Of a stretch of 64,000 nucleotides of DNA, positions 44,703 through 53,430 are shown piece after piece. Origin of the DNA: DASZBR01 sp035943935 (GTDB lineage: Bacteria > Pseudomonadota > Gammaproteobacteria > DASZBR01); assembly GCA_035943935.1 (NCBI GenBank), contig DASZBR010000017.1, positions 1 to 64,000 of the forward strand, given 5' to 3'. A program made the translations under genes and the position numbers. Below the pieces are notes generated by a model. The model was not told where the DNA came from. It made no database searches and was given only the letters and a program-made list of their open reading frames with translations. How positions within the stretch are numbered: the first letter of the stretch is position 1; each line of letters begins with the position of its first letter.

Positions 44703-45769
44703 TGAGCTTGGATATTAAACGCAAAATACTATTTATTGACCGCGATGGAACCCTCATCAATGAACCTGAGGATTTTCAGATAGATAGCATTGAAAAATTA
44801 GTGTTTTTACAGGACGTATTTGATTCTCTCTTAAAACTTAAAAAAGCCGGCTTTAGTTTTGTCATGGTCAGTAATCAAGATGGATTGGGCACGCCCAGTT
44901 TGCCGCTCGACAATTTTAATCCGCCTCATGAATTAATGCTGAGAATATTTGAATCACAAGGCATCGTATTTGAGTCTGTGCGTATTTGTCCTCATAAATC
45001 AGTGGATAATTGCGATTGCCGTAAGCCTAAAATAGGATTGCTATTAGATTACTTAAGGGATCAAACAATAGACCGAGATAATTCTTATGTCATTGGCGAT
45101 CGTGAAACGGATATTCAACTGGCGCAGAATTTAGGTATCACGGGAATCAAATATAATAATAACTGGCTGGAGATTACGCGCAGTATTTTAGAGAAGCCTC
45201 GAACGGCAACCATTATCCGAAAAACAAAAGAGACTGCAATAACAGTTGAACTCGATCTGGATGGGCCAGGAGAGATATTCATTAATACGGGAATTGGATT
45301 TTTTGACCATATGCTAGAACAACTTGCCAAACACGGGGATTTTGGGTTGACCGTGAAGGTTGAGGGAGATTTGCATATCGATGATCACCATACTGTCGAA
45401 GATACCGCTATTACCATTGGCGAAGCGTTAAAAAAAGCTTTGGGGGATAAATTAGGTATTGGACGTTATGGATTTTTATTGCCCATGGATGAGGCTTTGG
45501 TTCAAGTGGCTCTAGATTTGAGTGGTCGAAGTTATTTGGTATTTAATGCTAATTTTGCGCGGGAATCCGTTGGGGATTTATCAACAGAATTAGTCCAACA
45601 CTTTTTTAGATCGTTTTCAGAAGGGTTGAAAGCCAATTTACATATTGAGGTAAAAGGCGAGAACACGCATCACATGATTGAGTCAGTTTTTAAGGGAGTC
45701 GGTAGAACATTGCGTCAGGCGATTGAGAAACGGGGAGATACTTTACCGAGTACTAAGGGGGTTCTATGA
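44702..45769 (+). CDS. hisB: Bifunctional histidinol-phosphatase / imidazoleglycerol-phosphate dehydratase
   Basis: The fused enzyme carries out steps 6 and 8 of the pathway. Residues 1-165 are a HAD phosphatase (LFIDRDGTLINEPEDF; zinc-binding CPHKSVDNCDCRKP), and residues 170-355 are the dehydratase (GFFDHMLEQLAKHGDF, HIDDHHTVEDTAI, ENTHHMIESVFKGVGR). This fusion is typical of gammaproteobacteria. Confidence 0.97.
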   Translation: MSLDIKRKILFIDRDGTLINEPEDFQIDSIEKLVFLQDVFDSLLKLKKAGFSFVMVSNQDGLGTPSLPLDNFNPPHELMLRIFESQGIVFESVRICPHKSVDNCDCRKPKIGLLLDYLRDQTIDRDNSYVIGDRETDIQLAQNLGITGIKYNNNWLEITRSILEKPRTATIIRKTKETAITVELDLDGPGEIFINTGIGFFDHMLEQLAKHGDFGLTVKVEGDLHIDDHHTVEDTAITIGEALKKALGDKLGIGRYGFLLPMDEALVQVALDLSGRSYLVFNANFARESVGDLSTELVQHFFRSFSEGLKANLHIEVKGENTHHMIESVFKGVGRTLRQAIEKRGDTLPSTKGVL

Positions 45770-46353
45770 TTGCGATTATTGATAGCTGTGGTGCCAATAT
45801 TGCTTCTGTCCAATTTGCGCTCGAACGATTAGGTAAACAAGCTATTCTGACGTCAGATTCGGCCATTATTAGAACAGCGGATCATGTCATCTTGCCGGGT
45901 GTAGGAACGGCGCAAAATGCCATGGAAAAATTAGCTGAACGAGATTTAGTCACGATTATTCAAAAATTGGATCAGCCCGTGTTAGGCATTTGTTTAGGCA
46001 TGCAATTATTCTATCAATCTTCAGAAGAAGGTAACGTGAAGGGATTAGGTGTTGTAGCAGGTGATATTAAGCTTTTTCCCAAAAGTCCTGATTTAGTGGT
46101 GCCTCATATGGGATGGAATAAGCTTAATATTAATAACAATTCAAAATTATTAAACAATATAAATACGGGCGACTATGTTTATTATGTGCACAGTTATTTT
46201 GCGCCCATCAATGATAATACAACGGCAACAACGCAGTATGGCGAAAATTTTACAGCGATGGTTGAGAAAGACAATTTTTATGGCGTGCAGTTTCATCCGG
46301 AAAGATCAGGTGAAGTGGGTGAGCAGATACTAAGGAATTTTTTAAATTTATGA
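45766..46353 (+). CDS. hisH: Imidazole glycerol phosphate synthase, glutaminase subunit
   Basis: A 195-residue class I glutamine amidotransferase that feeds ammonia to HisF. The nucleophile is Cys76 in LGICLGMQLFYQS; the His/Glu pair is in VQFHPERSGEVGEQ. Overlaps hisB and hisA by 4 bases each. Confidence 0.97.
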   Translation: MIAIIDSCGANIASVQFALERLGKQAILTSDSAIIRTADHVILPGVGTAQNAMEKLAERDLVTIIQKLDQPVLGICLGMQLFYQSSEEGNVKGLGVVAGDIKLFPKSPDLVVPHMGWNKLNINNNSKLLNNINTGDYVYYVHSYFAPINDNTTATTQYGENFTAMVEKDNFYGVQFHPERSGEVGEQILRNFLNL

Positions 46354-47066
46354 ATATTTATCCTGCAATAGATTTACTAAACGGCCAATGCGTCAGATTA
46401 TATAAAGGGTCATATGACCATGTAACGGTTTATGAATCAGACCCCCTTAAAATGGCGCAATTATTTGCACAACAAGGCGCTAAAAATTTACATATCGTCG
46501 ATCTCGATGGTGCGAAAGCAGGTCAGGCCGTAAATCTAGAGATTATTTTAGCGATTAAAAAAAATACGGATTTAATTATTCAAACAGGCGGTGGAATTAG
46601 AACGTATGAACAAGCCAAAAATATTTTAAATAAAAATATAGACAGAATTATTGTGGGTAGCGTAGCCGTGTCAAATCCAAGCGAAATTAAAAACTGGATT
46701 CGAGAATTTGGCCCAGAGAAAATAGTCTTAGCATTAGATGTGAGAAATGAAAAATTAGCTGTACATGGCTGGGAAGCGGACAGTGAAAAAAGCTTATGGG
46801 AATTATTAGATGAATATCAGGATTCGGGTTTAAAGCATGTTTTATGCACGGATATTAATCTGGATGGAACATTATCTGGCCCTAATGTTAATTTGTATAA
46901 ATCTTGTGTAAATAACTATCCCGATATTTTATTTCAAGCGTCAGGTGGTATGAGTAACCTCAATGATTTATCTGCGTTGGCTAAGATACCCGTTTCGGGA
47001 ATTATTATTGGCAAAGCATTATATGAAAATAAATTTACGTTGTCGGAGGCCTTGCGTGTTAGCTAA
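46350..47066 (+). CDS. hisA: ProFAR isomerase
   Basis: A 238-residue (beta/alpha)8 barrel that opens the ribose of ProFAR. Catalytic acids fit Asp8 (YPAIDLLNGQ) and the Asp in DINLDGTLSGPN. GGGIRTYEQ and SGGMSNLNDL form phosphate loops. Its last 11 bases overlap hisF. Confidence 0.97.
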   Translation: MNIYPAIDLLNGQCVRLYKGSYDHVTVYESDPLKMAQLFAQQGAKNLHIVDLDGAKAGQAVNLEIILAIKKNTDLIIQTGGGIRTYEQAKNILNKNIDRIIVGSVAVSNPSEIKNWIREFGPEKIVLALDVRNEKLAVHGWEADSEKSLWELLDEYQDSGLKHVLCTDINLDGTLSGPNVNLYKSCVNNYPDILFQASGGMSNLNDLSALAKIPVSGIIIGKALYENKFTLSEALRVS

Positions 47067-47823
47067 GCGAATTATTCCCTGTTTAGATGTTAAAGAGGGC
47101 AAAGTTGTGAAAGGCGTGCAATTTAAAAACCATAAAATCATGGGCGATATTTTAGAGCGCGCGATGTATTACAGCCAATCGGGTGCCGATGAATTAGTTT
47201 TCTATGATATTACGGCGAGTTGTGAAGGGCGTAGTGTTGATCGCGAGTGGATAAAAGAAGTCGCTAAAAATATCAGTATTCCCTTTTGTGTCGCCGGTGG
47301 AATTAAATCTATAAAAGAGGCTGAGAGTATTTTACATTCAGGCGCAGATAAAATATCGATTAATAGCCCCGCGCTTGAGAATCCTAACTTAATTAACCAA
47401 TTGGTCAAAATATTTGGCACACAATGTATTGTGATTGGCATAGACAGTCTAAAAATAGAAAATAATTATAGAGTTTGTCAGTATACGGGTGATGAGCATA
47501 AATCTAAAAATACTCAGCGTTTGACAATAGATTGGATAAAAGAAATTCAAGACAGGGGTGCGGGTGAGATAGTTTTAAACAGCATGAATCAAGACGGCAT
47601 GCGAAAAGGCTATGATATAGAGCAGCTAAAAAGTATTCGCGAAAAAATCTCTATTCCACTTATAGCCTCGGGCGGTGCAGGAGATATGCAAGATTTTGAA
47701 AAGGTTTTTGTAGAAACCGGTGTGAGTGGCGCATTGGCGGCCAGTGTTTTTCACAGTAATACTATTAATATTTTAGACTTAAAGAAATTCTTACGCACAC
47801 AAAATATAGAGGTCAGAGTATGA
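47056..47823 (+). CDS. hisF: Imidazole glycerol phosphate synthase, cyclase subunit
   Basis: A 255-residue barrel paralogous to HisA that forms imidazole glycerol phosphate and releases AICAR. I chose the GTG at 47056, giving MLAKRIIPCLDVKEG with Asp11, because CGGAGG lies just upstream and the family always starts there; a frame open to 46963 would add 31 unrelated residues inside hisA. GGIKSIKEAE and SGGAGDMQDF bind phosphate. Confidence 0.96.
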   Translation: MLAKRIIPCLDVKEGKVVKGVQFKNHKIMGDILERAMYYSQSGADELVFYDITASCEGRSVDREWIKEVAKNISIPFCVAGGIKSIKEAESILHSGADKISINSPALENPNLINQLVKIFGTQCIVIGIDSLKIENNYRVCQYTGDEHKSKNTQRLTIDWIKEIQDRGAGEIVLNSMNQDGMRKGYDIEQLKSIREKISIPLIASGGAGDMQDFEKVFVETGVSGALAASVFHSNTINILDLKKFLRTQNIEVRV

Positions 47824-48425
47824 GTATGAATAGTGATATAAATATAAAGAGTAATATGGTTATTAAAGATTTAATACCCGCTGTCATACAAGATGTTAAT
47901 ACACATGCTGTGTTAATGCTGGGTTATATGAATCAAGAAGCGTATGAAAAAACCCTCGAAACCAAACGGGTCACTTTCTTTAGTCGTTCTAAGAATAGGC
48001 TGTGGACCAAAGGTGAGACATCTGGAAATAAATTAGAATTAATCTCTATTTTCCAAGATTGCGACAACGATACGTTATTAATTAAAGCCAAGCCATTGGG
48101 TCCGACTTGTCATAAGGGTACGCAAACTTGTTTTAATACAGACGGTGATTTTATCTCAGCATTAGAAAAAATCATTCAATCTCGCGATGAAAATAGATCA
48201 CAAAAAAGCTATACCTCTGAATTATTCAATTCTGGCTTGAGTCGAATTATTCAAAAAGTCGGCGAAGAGGGTATCGAAGTGGTGATGGCTGCACTTGAAA
48301 AAGATGACCGTGAATTCTGCGGCGAAGTCGCGGATTTAGTCTTTCATCTATTAGTTTTATTGCGTGCCAGAAAATTACAATTTGCAGATATCGTTGATGT
48401 GTTGAAAGAGAGACATAAATCATGA
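47820..48425 (+). CDS. hisI: Bifunctional phosphoribosyl-AMP cyclohydrolase / phosphoribosyl-ATP pyrophosphatase
   Basis: This HisIE fusion of 201 residues does steps 2 and 3. The HisI half (about 1-115) contains FFSRSKNRLWTKGETSGN and the metal-binding DCDNDT and PTCHKGTQTCF; the HisE half (about 120-201) contains YTSELFNSGLSRIIQKVGEE. It overlaps hisF and purH by 4 bases each. Confidence 0.97.
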   Translation: MSMNSDINIKSNMVIKDLIPAVIQDVNTHAVLMLGYMNQEAYEKTLETKRVTFFSRSKNRLWTKGETSGNKLELISIFQDCDNDTLLIKAKPLGPTCHKGTQTCFNTDGDFISALEKIIQSRDENRSQKSYTSELFNSGLSRIIQKVGEEGIEVVMAALEKDDREFCGEVADLVFHLLVLLRARKLQFADIVDVLKERHKS

Positions 48426-49867
48426 AAACGGCATTAATGAGCGTGACCCTTAAAAATGGCCTTGCAGAATTTGCCAAAGAGCTGTTACGTTTAAATTTTC
48501 ACATTATGGCAACGGGCAGGACGGCTACTTATTTAAAAGAACATGATATTTCTGTCACAGATGTTTCGGATTACACGGGCTTTCCTGAAATATTAGATGG
48601 CCGTGTGAAGACGCTTCATCCCAAAATTTATGGCGGAATTTTAGCGCGTCCAGGACAAGATGAAGCGGTATTGGCGCAACATGATATAAAGTTTATTGAT
48701 CTGGTCGTCGTTAATCTGTATCAATTTAAAGAAAGTAATACGATAGAAAATATTGATATCGGTGGGCCTACGTTGTTACGTGCAGCGGCGAAAAATTATG
48801 AACATGTGACGGCGGTTGTAGATTATAAAGATTACCCTGATATTATTCAGCAACTCAAAACATCGGGTGCTACGTCATTAGATTACCGCAAAAAATTGGC
48901 CTTTAAAGTGTTTATGCATACGGCGAATTACGACAGAGATATTGCGCAATTCTTTTATGGAACGACTGAATTACGTTATGGCGAAAATCCTCATCAAAAG
49001 GCTGTTTTTTACCGTAATGGTTTTCCTGAATTATTACAAGGCAAAGCGCTTTCGTATAATAATTTAGTCGATACGGATGCGGCATTGCAATGCGTGTTGG
49101 AATTTCCTCAGAATATGCCCGCGTGCGCGATTATCAAACATGCCACACCGTGTGGAGCGGCTTTAGGAACTAATTTATTAGAGGCCTATCAAAAAGCGTT
49201 ATTATGCGATCCGCAATCGGCGTTTGGTGGAATTATAGCGTTTAATACTCTATTAGATGCCAAAACAGCTGAATTTATAATAAACAAACAATTTGTCGAA
49301 GTAATTTTAGCGCCAGAAATTTCTGAATCTGCAAAGGCTATTTTGAATACCAAGCCAAATTGTCGTGTTTTTGCTTATGGTGCGGGTAATGGTTATGTTG
49401 AAAAAACGCTTCGTTCTATTGCAGGAGGAGTATTATTTCAAGATAATGATACACTTTCTGCCTATAACCTCTCTGAATTGAAAACAGTCACGGATAAAAA
49501 ACCCACTGAACAACAATATGCGGATTTGCTGTTTGCTCAGAGTGTCGTAAAACATGTGAAGTCCAATGCTATTGTTTATGCCAAAAACCAACAAACATTA
49601 GGAATTGGAGCAGGCCAAACCAGTCGAGTATTCAGTGCAAAAATTGCGATATTAAAATCAGAAGAAGCGGGATTATCTTTAAAGGGATCTGTTATGGCGT
49701 CTGATGCTTTTTTCCCGTTTCCCGATAGTATTGAAATCGCAGCGAAAGCAGGCATTACAGCAATAATACAACCGGGTGGCTCGAAGAATGATCAGGCAAT
49801 CATTGATGCGGCAAATCAATTAGGCCTTAGCATGTTGTTCACGGGCATACGTCATTTCAAACACTGA
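48422..49867 (+). CDS. purH: Bifunctional AICAR formyltransferase / IMP cyclohydrolase
   Basis: PurH turns AICAR into FAICAR and then IMP. The N-terminal cyclohydrolase domain (MATGRTATYLKEHDI, GRVKTLHPKIYGGIL) and the formyltransferase domain (KHATPCGAALG, DPQSAFGGIIA, GAGQTSRVFSAKIA) are both present. At 481 residues it is shorter than the ~530 of E. coli. It ends the his operon with a 4-base overlap; since HisF releases AICAR, the placement links histidine synthesis to purine recycling. Its end overlaps a convergent MFS gene by 48 bases. Confidence 0.96.
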   Translation: MKTALMSVTLKNGLAEFAKELLRLNFHIMATGRTATYLKEHDISVTDVSDYTGFPEILDGRVKTLHPKIYGGILARPGQDEAVLAQHDIKFIDLVVVNLYQFKESNTIENIDIGGPTLLRAAAKNYEHVTAVVDYKDYPDIIQQLKTSGATSLDYRKKLAFKVFMHTANYDRDIAQFFYGTTELRYGENPHQKAVFYRNGFPELLQGKALSYNNLVDTDAALQCVLEFPQNMPACAIIKHATPCGAALGTNLLEAYQKALLCDPQSAFGGIIAFNTLLDAKTAEFIINKQFVEVILAPEISESAKAILNTKPNCRVFAYGAGNGYVEKTLRSIAGGVLFQDNDTLSAYNLSELKTVTDKKPTEQQYADLLFAQSVVKHVKSNAIVYAKNQQTLGIGAGQTSRVFSAKIAILKSEEAGLSLKGSVMASDAFFPFPDSIEIAAKAGITAIIQPGGSKNDQAIIDAANQLGLSMLFTGIRHFKH

Positions 49868-51013
49868 TGCTGCAATAATAGCCGTTAAAATAAAGATGCA
49901 GGCTAGTGGTACTTGATTGGTGTGTGGCAAATACGATACTACTGTTCCGAGTACTGCAGCCCCTCCAATTTGCATAAACCCATATAACGCCCCGGCATAT
50001 CCCGCAATTTTTCCAAAGGGACCAAATGCACCGGCGAATGCACTGGGCCATACAAATGTCACGCCGAAATAAAATATTGCCATGGGCAATACGATATCCC
50101 AGGTGTGTATTCCCCAGATAAATTTACTGATTAACATGATCATGCCTGAAATAAATACGAGACTAAATCCGGTGCGCATCATCGTTGCGGTGCCCAGTGT
50201 GCTCACTAATCGTCCGCTGAAAAATCCGCCAAATGCAGTCGCCATACCGCTACATAAAAAAGTCAGCCAGCCAAATTCTGATGGAGAAATCCCGACTTGT
50301 TTAATCAATAAAACAGGCCCTACCGCGAACCATGAGAAAAATGCGCCGTAACATAAAAAGGTACACAGGGTGTATCCCACAAAAATAGGGCTGGAAAGGA
50401 CGTGCTTAAACGTTGTGGTAATAAAGCTGGGCTTCATTCTGTCGCGATGATGATGTTTGCTGGTTTCTTTTAACCTGAAAAATACCAGGGAAAGTGTGCA
50501 CAGTGTATATATCGTTAAAAAAGCAAAACTGGCACGCCAATCAAACCATTCTTGTAAATAGCCTCCTAACGTCGGTGCGGCCGGAATAATAAATGTGACG
50601 AAGATAGAAAGATACGCGCCATATTTTGCAAGATCATTACCTTCAAATGTATCTCTAAAAATAGACCGCCATAAAACAGAGCATGCGCCCGCACCACAAC
50701 CCTGTACCAATCTACCTGCAATCAATACGCCAATGGTGGGTGAAAATAGGCTGATTATATTTCCCACAACCATGAGTGCTAAACCAATCATCAGGGGTAT
50801 GCGTCGACCAAAGCCTTCTGAAATCGGCCCGTAAAATAATTGCGAGAAAGCCAGGCCAAACATGTAAATGACCATGCTGAATTGCACGTGCATGATGGGC
50901 GTATGTAGCGCAGCTGAAATGGCGGGCAAGCTGGGTGCGTAAATATCTGACGCAATTTGGGCGGCGCATCCGACGAATAGAATAATAGGGAATAAGGCTT
51001 TTTTTGATTGCAT
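49820..51013 (-). CDS. MFS efflux transporter, Bcr/CflA type, TetR-controlled
   Basis: 397 residues with twelve membrane helices and motif A GPISEGFGRRIPLMIGLALM. It resembles Bcr/CflA drug:proton antiporters and is a distant homologue of the transporter at 38982. I chose the ATG at 51013; the frame is open to 51040 but that extends over an operator. The divergent tetR gene and two operators in between point to regulation by substrate. Confidence 0.88.
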   Translation of the reverse strand: MQSKKALFPIILFVGCAAQIASDIYAPSLPAISAALHTPIMHVQFSMVIYMFGLAFSQLFYGPISEGFGRRIPLMIGLALMVVGNIISLFSPTIGVLIAGRLVQGCGAGACSVLWRSIFRDTFEGNDLAKYGAYLSIFVTFIIPAAPTLGGYLQEWFDWRASFAFLTIYTLCTLSLVFFRLKETSKHHHRDRMKPSFITTTFKHVLSSPIFVGYTLCTFLCYGAFFSWFAVGPVLLIKQVGISPSEFGWLTFLCSGMATAFGGFFSGRLVSTLGTATMMRTGFSLVFISGMIMLISKFIWGIHTWDIVLPMAIFYFGVTFVWPSAFAGAFGPFGKIAGYAGALYGFMQIGGAAVLGTVVSYLPHTNQVPLACIFILTAIIAASVFEMTYAREQHAKA

Positions 51014-51037
51014 GGTTGATCTCGTCAGGGGGTTAAA

Positions 51038-51059
51038 CACTTGACCAATCAGTCAAGTG
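51038..51059. promoter_or_regulatory. TetR-family operator, site 1
   Basis: Inverted repeat CACTTGAC and GTCAAGTG with perfect 8-base arms and a 6-base centre. It shares TTGAC and AGTCAA with site 2; the two centres are 38 bases apart. It lies next to the MFS start. Confidence 0.8.
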
Positions 51060-51078
51060 TTTGTAGGATAGGCCACAA

Positions 51079-51094
51079 TTGACTGATCAGTCAA
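51079..51094. promoter_or_regulatory. TetR-family operator, site 2
   Basis: A perfect 16-base palindrome, TTGACTGATCAGTCAA, 18 bases before the tetR start. With site 1 it should let the TetR protein repress both itself and the pump. Confidence 0.85.
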
Positions 51095-51112
51095 GTCTGA
51101 AAGGGAAAAAAT

Positions 51113-51700
51113 ATGGCAACACCGCATTTTAGGGCAGATCCCACGCGAGAAAAAATTTTAAAAGCCGCAAGAAAGTTATTTATCGAAAAGGGTTTTTCAG
51201 GGACCTCGATAGGCAAAATTGCTGAAAAAGCGGGTATCAATCACAGCTTAATTTTCCATCATTTTGGTAATAAAGAAGGTTTATGGAAATCCACGAAGCA
51301 AAGCATTGTTGAAAAATATATTAAGATTTCGCCGGTACTTCCCAAAACGAATCAATCTTTTCCGCAATTTTTAAATCAATTAATGACACAGTGTATTGCG
51401 TTTTACCGAAGTAATCCGGATATCATTCGCATGGTCAGTTGGCAGCGGTGTGAATATAAAAGTAAAAAAGAGATTGGTTTGACATTATCCGCAGAATCCA
51501 AAGCCTGGTTGACGGCGTTTGAATATTATCAAGACAAGGGTGAAATTAATAAAAAATTAAAACCTGAATTTATTTTGACGTTGGTGTTATCCATTGTCAG
51601 CAGTGCGGCGATGGATCCGAATGTATTTATACAAGAAACCAATGATCTCAATAAATATATTAAATTTTGTTTGGAAGGGTTGTTGAAGCTGTTAAAATAA
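51113..51700 (+). CDS. TetR-family transcriptional regulator
   Basis: 195 residues. The N-terminal helix-turn-helix is REKILKAARKLFIEKGFSGT and IAEKAGINHSLIFHHFGNKE (about residues 10-60); the rest is the helical ligand-binding dimerisation domain. It is divergent from the MFS pump and likely its repressor. The 3' end overlaps the convergent orphan gene by 41 bases. Confidence 0.92.
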   Translation: MATPHFRADPTREKILKAARKLFIEKGFSGTSIGKIAEKAGINHSLIFHHFGNKEGLWKSTKQSIVEKYIKISPVLPKTNQSFPQFLNQLMTQCIAFYRSNPDIIRMVSWQRCEYKSKKEIGLTLSAESKAWLTAFEYYQDKGEINKKLKPEFILTLVLSIVSSAAMDPNVFIQETNDLNKYIKFCLEGLLKLLK

Positions 51701-53408
51701 GCGTTCTACATGATAATGCTGAGGTTATATTCTGCTGGGTTTCCCCGCAATTTTCGCCGAGCAGTTCAGATATTTTTACTTTCTGTGATTGATAATAGAC
51801 CTCGGGACGGGACAGAAGGACATCAATAGTGGTTTCATCAAGTGTATGGATGGTCTCTGCGCTTTTTTCATCATGTTCCCCACAAAAATGTTTTGCGATC
51901 AAGGTTAAAATAATCCGTTTTGTTTCAAGTGAATTACTGCCGATCACATCTTTGGGACGAATAAATTTATGTGCGTTATATAATAAAACGGCAGCAGGGC
52001 TTATTAATAATTCAATTTGTTCAGGAGAGTGTGTCGCAAGATCGCTTTTTTGAACAACGCCGGTCGATAAAATATCCTGTAGTTGAGAGCCAGGGTTTAC
52101 ACAGAATGATTCATCTTCTTGTGTGTTTTTTCCTTCAAGGGTGTGGAAAAAAGATACATCCAATGCATTAGCGCGTATGAGATCAATTGCTAATGTTCGA
52201 ATTTCATTAAAGCTGAGTTTTCTTAAGTGTTCGAGGTCAACCCAGGCATCGTATAATTCTTTTTCGCTCGCAGGATTTCCATAAGATTCTATATATTGTT
52301 GTGTCAAACTCATGTGTAGTTTGAAGAGGCGAGACAGGTAAGCTTTGTTTTTTTCAGTAACGTTTCTATTTTTCACATAGTCTTGTGTTGCAGGAGAAGG
52401 TTTTCTAAGAGAGGTAGTATTCTTGTACCCTTCGTAAAGCGAGTTTAAATGTTTAGTCTGATCTTTTGTTAATGTGATATCGCCATCATTCAGCGCATCA
52501 AGAATAAACGATTCTATTTTTCCCCATAGAAACATTCGACTATTTATTGTCTTGGAGTCATTGGGGGCTGGTGTTAAGCCCTCTGGTATAGTTTCATAAA
52601 ACGCTTTATTTTTTTCATAGAGTGCGGGAATTGATCTCAGAAAATTGACGGTTGTGGAAATAATGTAAAAACACTCGTATTGTTCAGGTGTTTCAACAAA
52701 AGCAGCCCAGTCATATAACTGGGGGAGAACAGACGTTTTTAATTTAAATTTCTCATTAAAAATATTTTGAATGATCCCTTTGGATCTGGAAGCAGTTCCA
52801 CGTCGAGTCGTAGGAAAATTAGAGAGCCTATACACAATGCGCGACGCGTGTTTAAAATAGTCGAAGAGGTCATCAGATTTTAATAAGGCTTGAAAATCGG
52901 GCTCAGTGCTATCCAAAACAAAACCTACTGGATGCGTTAATACATGTGTTCCATCGACCACTCCTGACGCTTTTTCAGCGCGTTCTAAATACTGACTCAG
53001 CGCGATAAGCTTTGTTTCTGTTTTTGATTGTCCCAGCCGTTGTTGAATAAAGTTAACGACGGTATTACCCCAGGTTTCTGAGTTGTATATATCAACTTCC
53101 GCGCTTACCCTAGGAAAGAGGGCAAAGTCACGCCAATCATTGCTGTTCAGATTACATTTTATTTCAGTGTAAAAATAATATTCTACTTCTTCTGGGGTTG
53201 TGGGATTGAGTTGTTTGATCCATTCACATTTTGTTCGAGCGGCTATTAGTGCATAGCATAATTCTTTTAAGGTGATAGTGGGGGATTGTAATGCCTCATG
53301 CACAATTCGTGGCACGATTACTTTTTCATAGTACTCCCACACCATTTTGTCGGATGCGGTCGATGTTTCCCATCGTTTATTTCTGTCCTCTAAGAATTCT
53401 TGTTGCAT
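51660..53408 (-). CDS. Hypothetical helical protein of 582 residues
   Basis: I do not recognise this protein. It starts at the ATG at 53408, just downstream of the tkt end; the frame is open to 53588 but that would lie inside tkt. It is hydrophilic, mostly helical, with no signal peptide or membrane segment and no motif of a known enzyme. Segments such as SLTQQYIESYGNPASEKELY and FILDALNDGDITLTKDQ recall the NPt..n...l pattern of the F-box protein, but weakly. Size, isolation and solubility are like the other candidate effectors of the window. Confidence 0.6.
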   Translation of the reverse strand: MQQEFLEDRNKRWETSTASDKMVWEYYEKVIVPRIVHEALQSPTITLKELCYALIAARTKCEWIKQLNPTTPEEVEYYFYTEIKCNLNSNDWRDFALFPRVSAEVDIYNSETWGNTVVNFIQQRLGQSKTETKLIALSQYLERAEKASGVVDGTHVLTHPVGFVLDSTEPDFQALLKSDDLFDYFKHASRIVYRLSNFPTTRRGTASRSKGIIQNIFNEKFKLKTSVLPQLYDWAAFVETPEQYECFYIISTTVNFLRSIPALYEKNKAFYETIPEGLTPAPNDSKTINSRMFLWGKIESFILDALNDGDITLTKDQTKHLNSLYEGYKNTTSLRKPSPATQDYVKNRNVTEKNKAYLSRLFKLHMSLTQQYIESYGNPASEKELYDAWVDLEHLRKLSFNEIRTLAIDLIRANALDVSFFHTLEGKNTQEDESFCVNPGSQLQDILSTGVVQKSDLATHSPEQIELLISPAAVLLYNAHKFIRPKDVIGSNSLETKRIILTLIAKHFCGEHDEKSAETIHTLDETTIDVLLSRPEVYYQSQKVKISELLGENCGETQQNITSALSCRTLILTASTTLPNKI

Positions 53409-53430
53409 GCTGTCTACTGGGGAAGTCCTC

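Noticed and set aside
46963..47055. Extended hisF start inside hisA
   Set aside because: HisF always begins MLAKRIIPCLDV; the GTG at 47056 with CGGAGG fits, and the 31 extra residues are out-of-frame hisA sequence.
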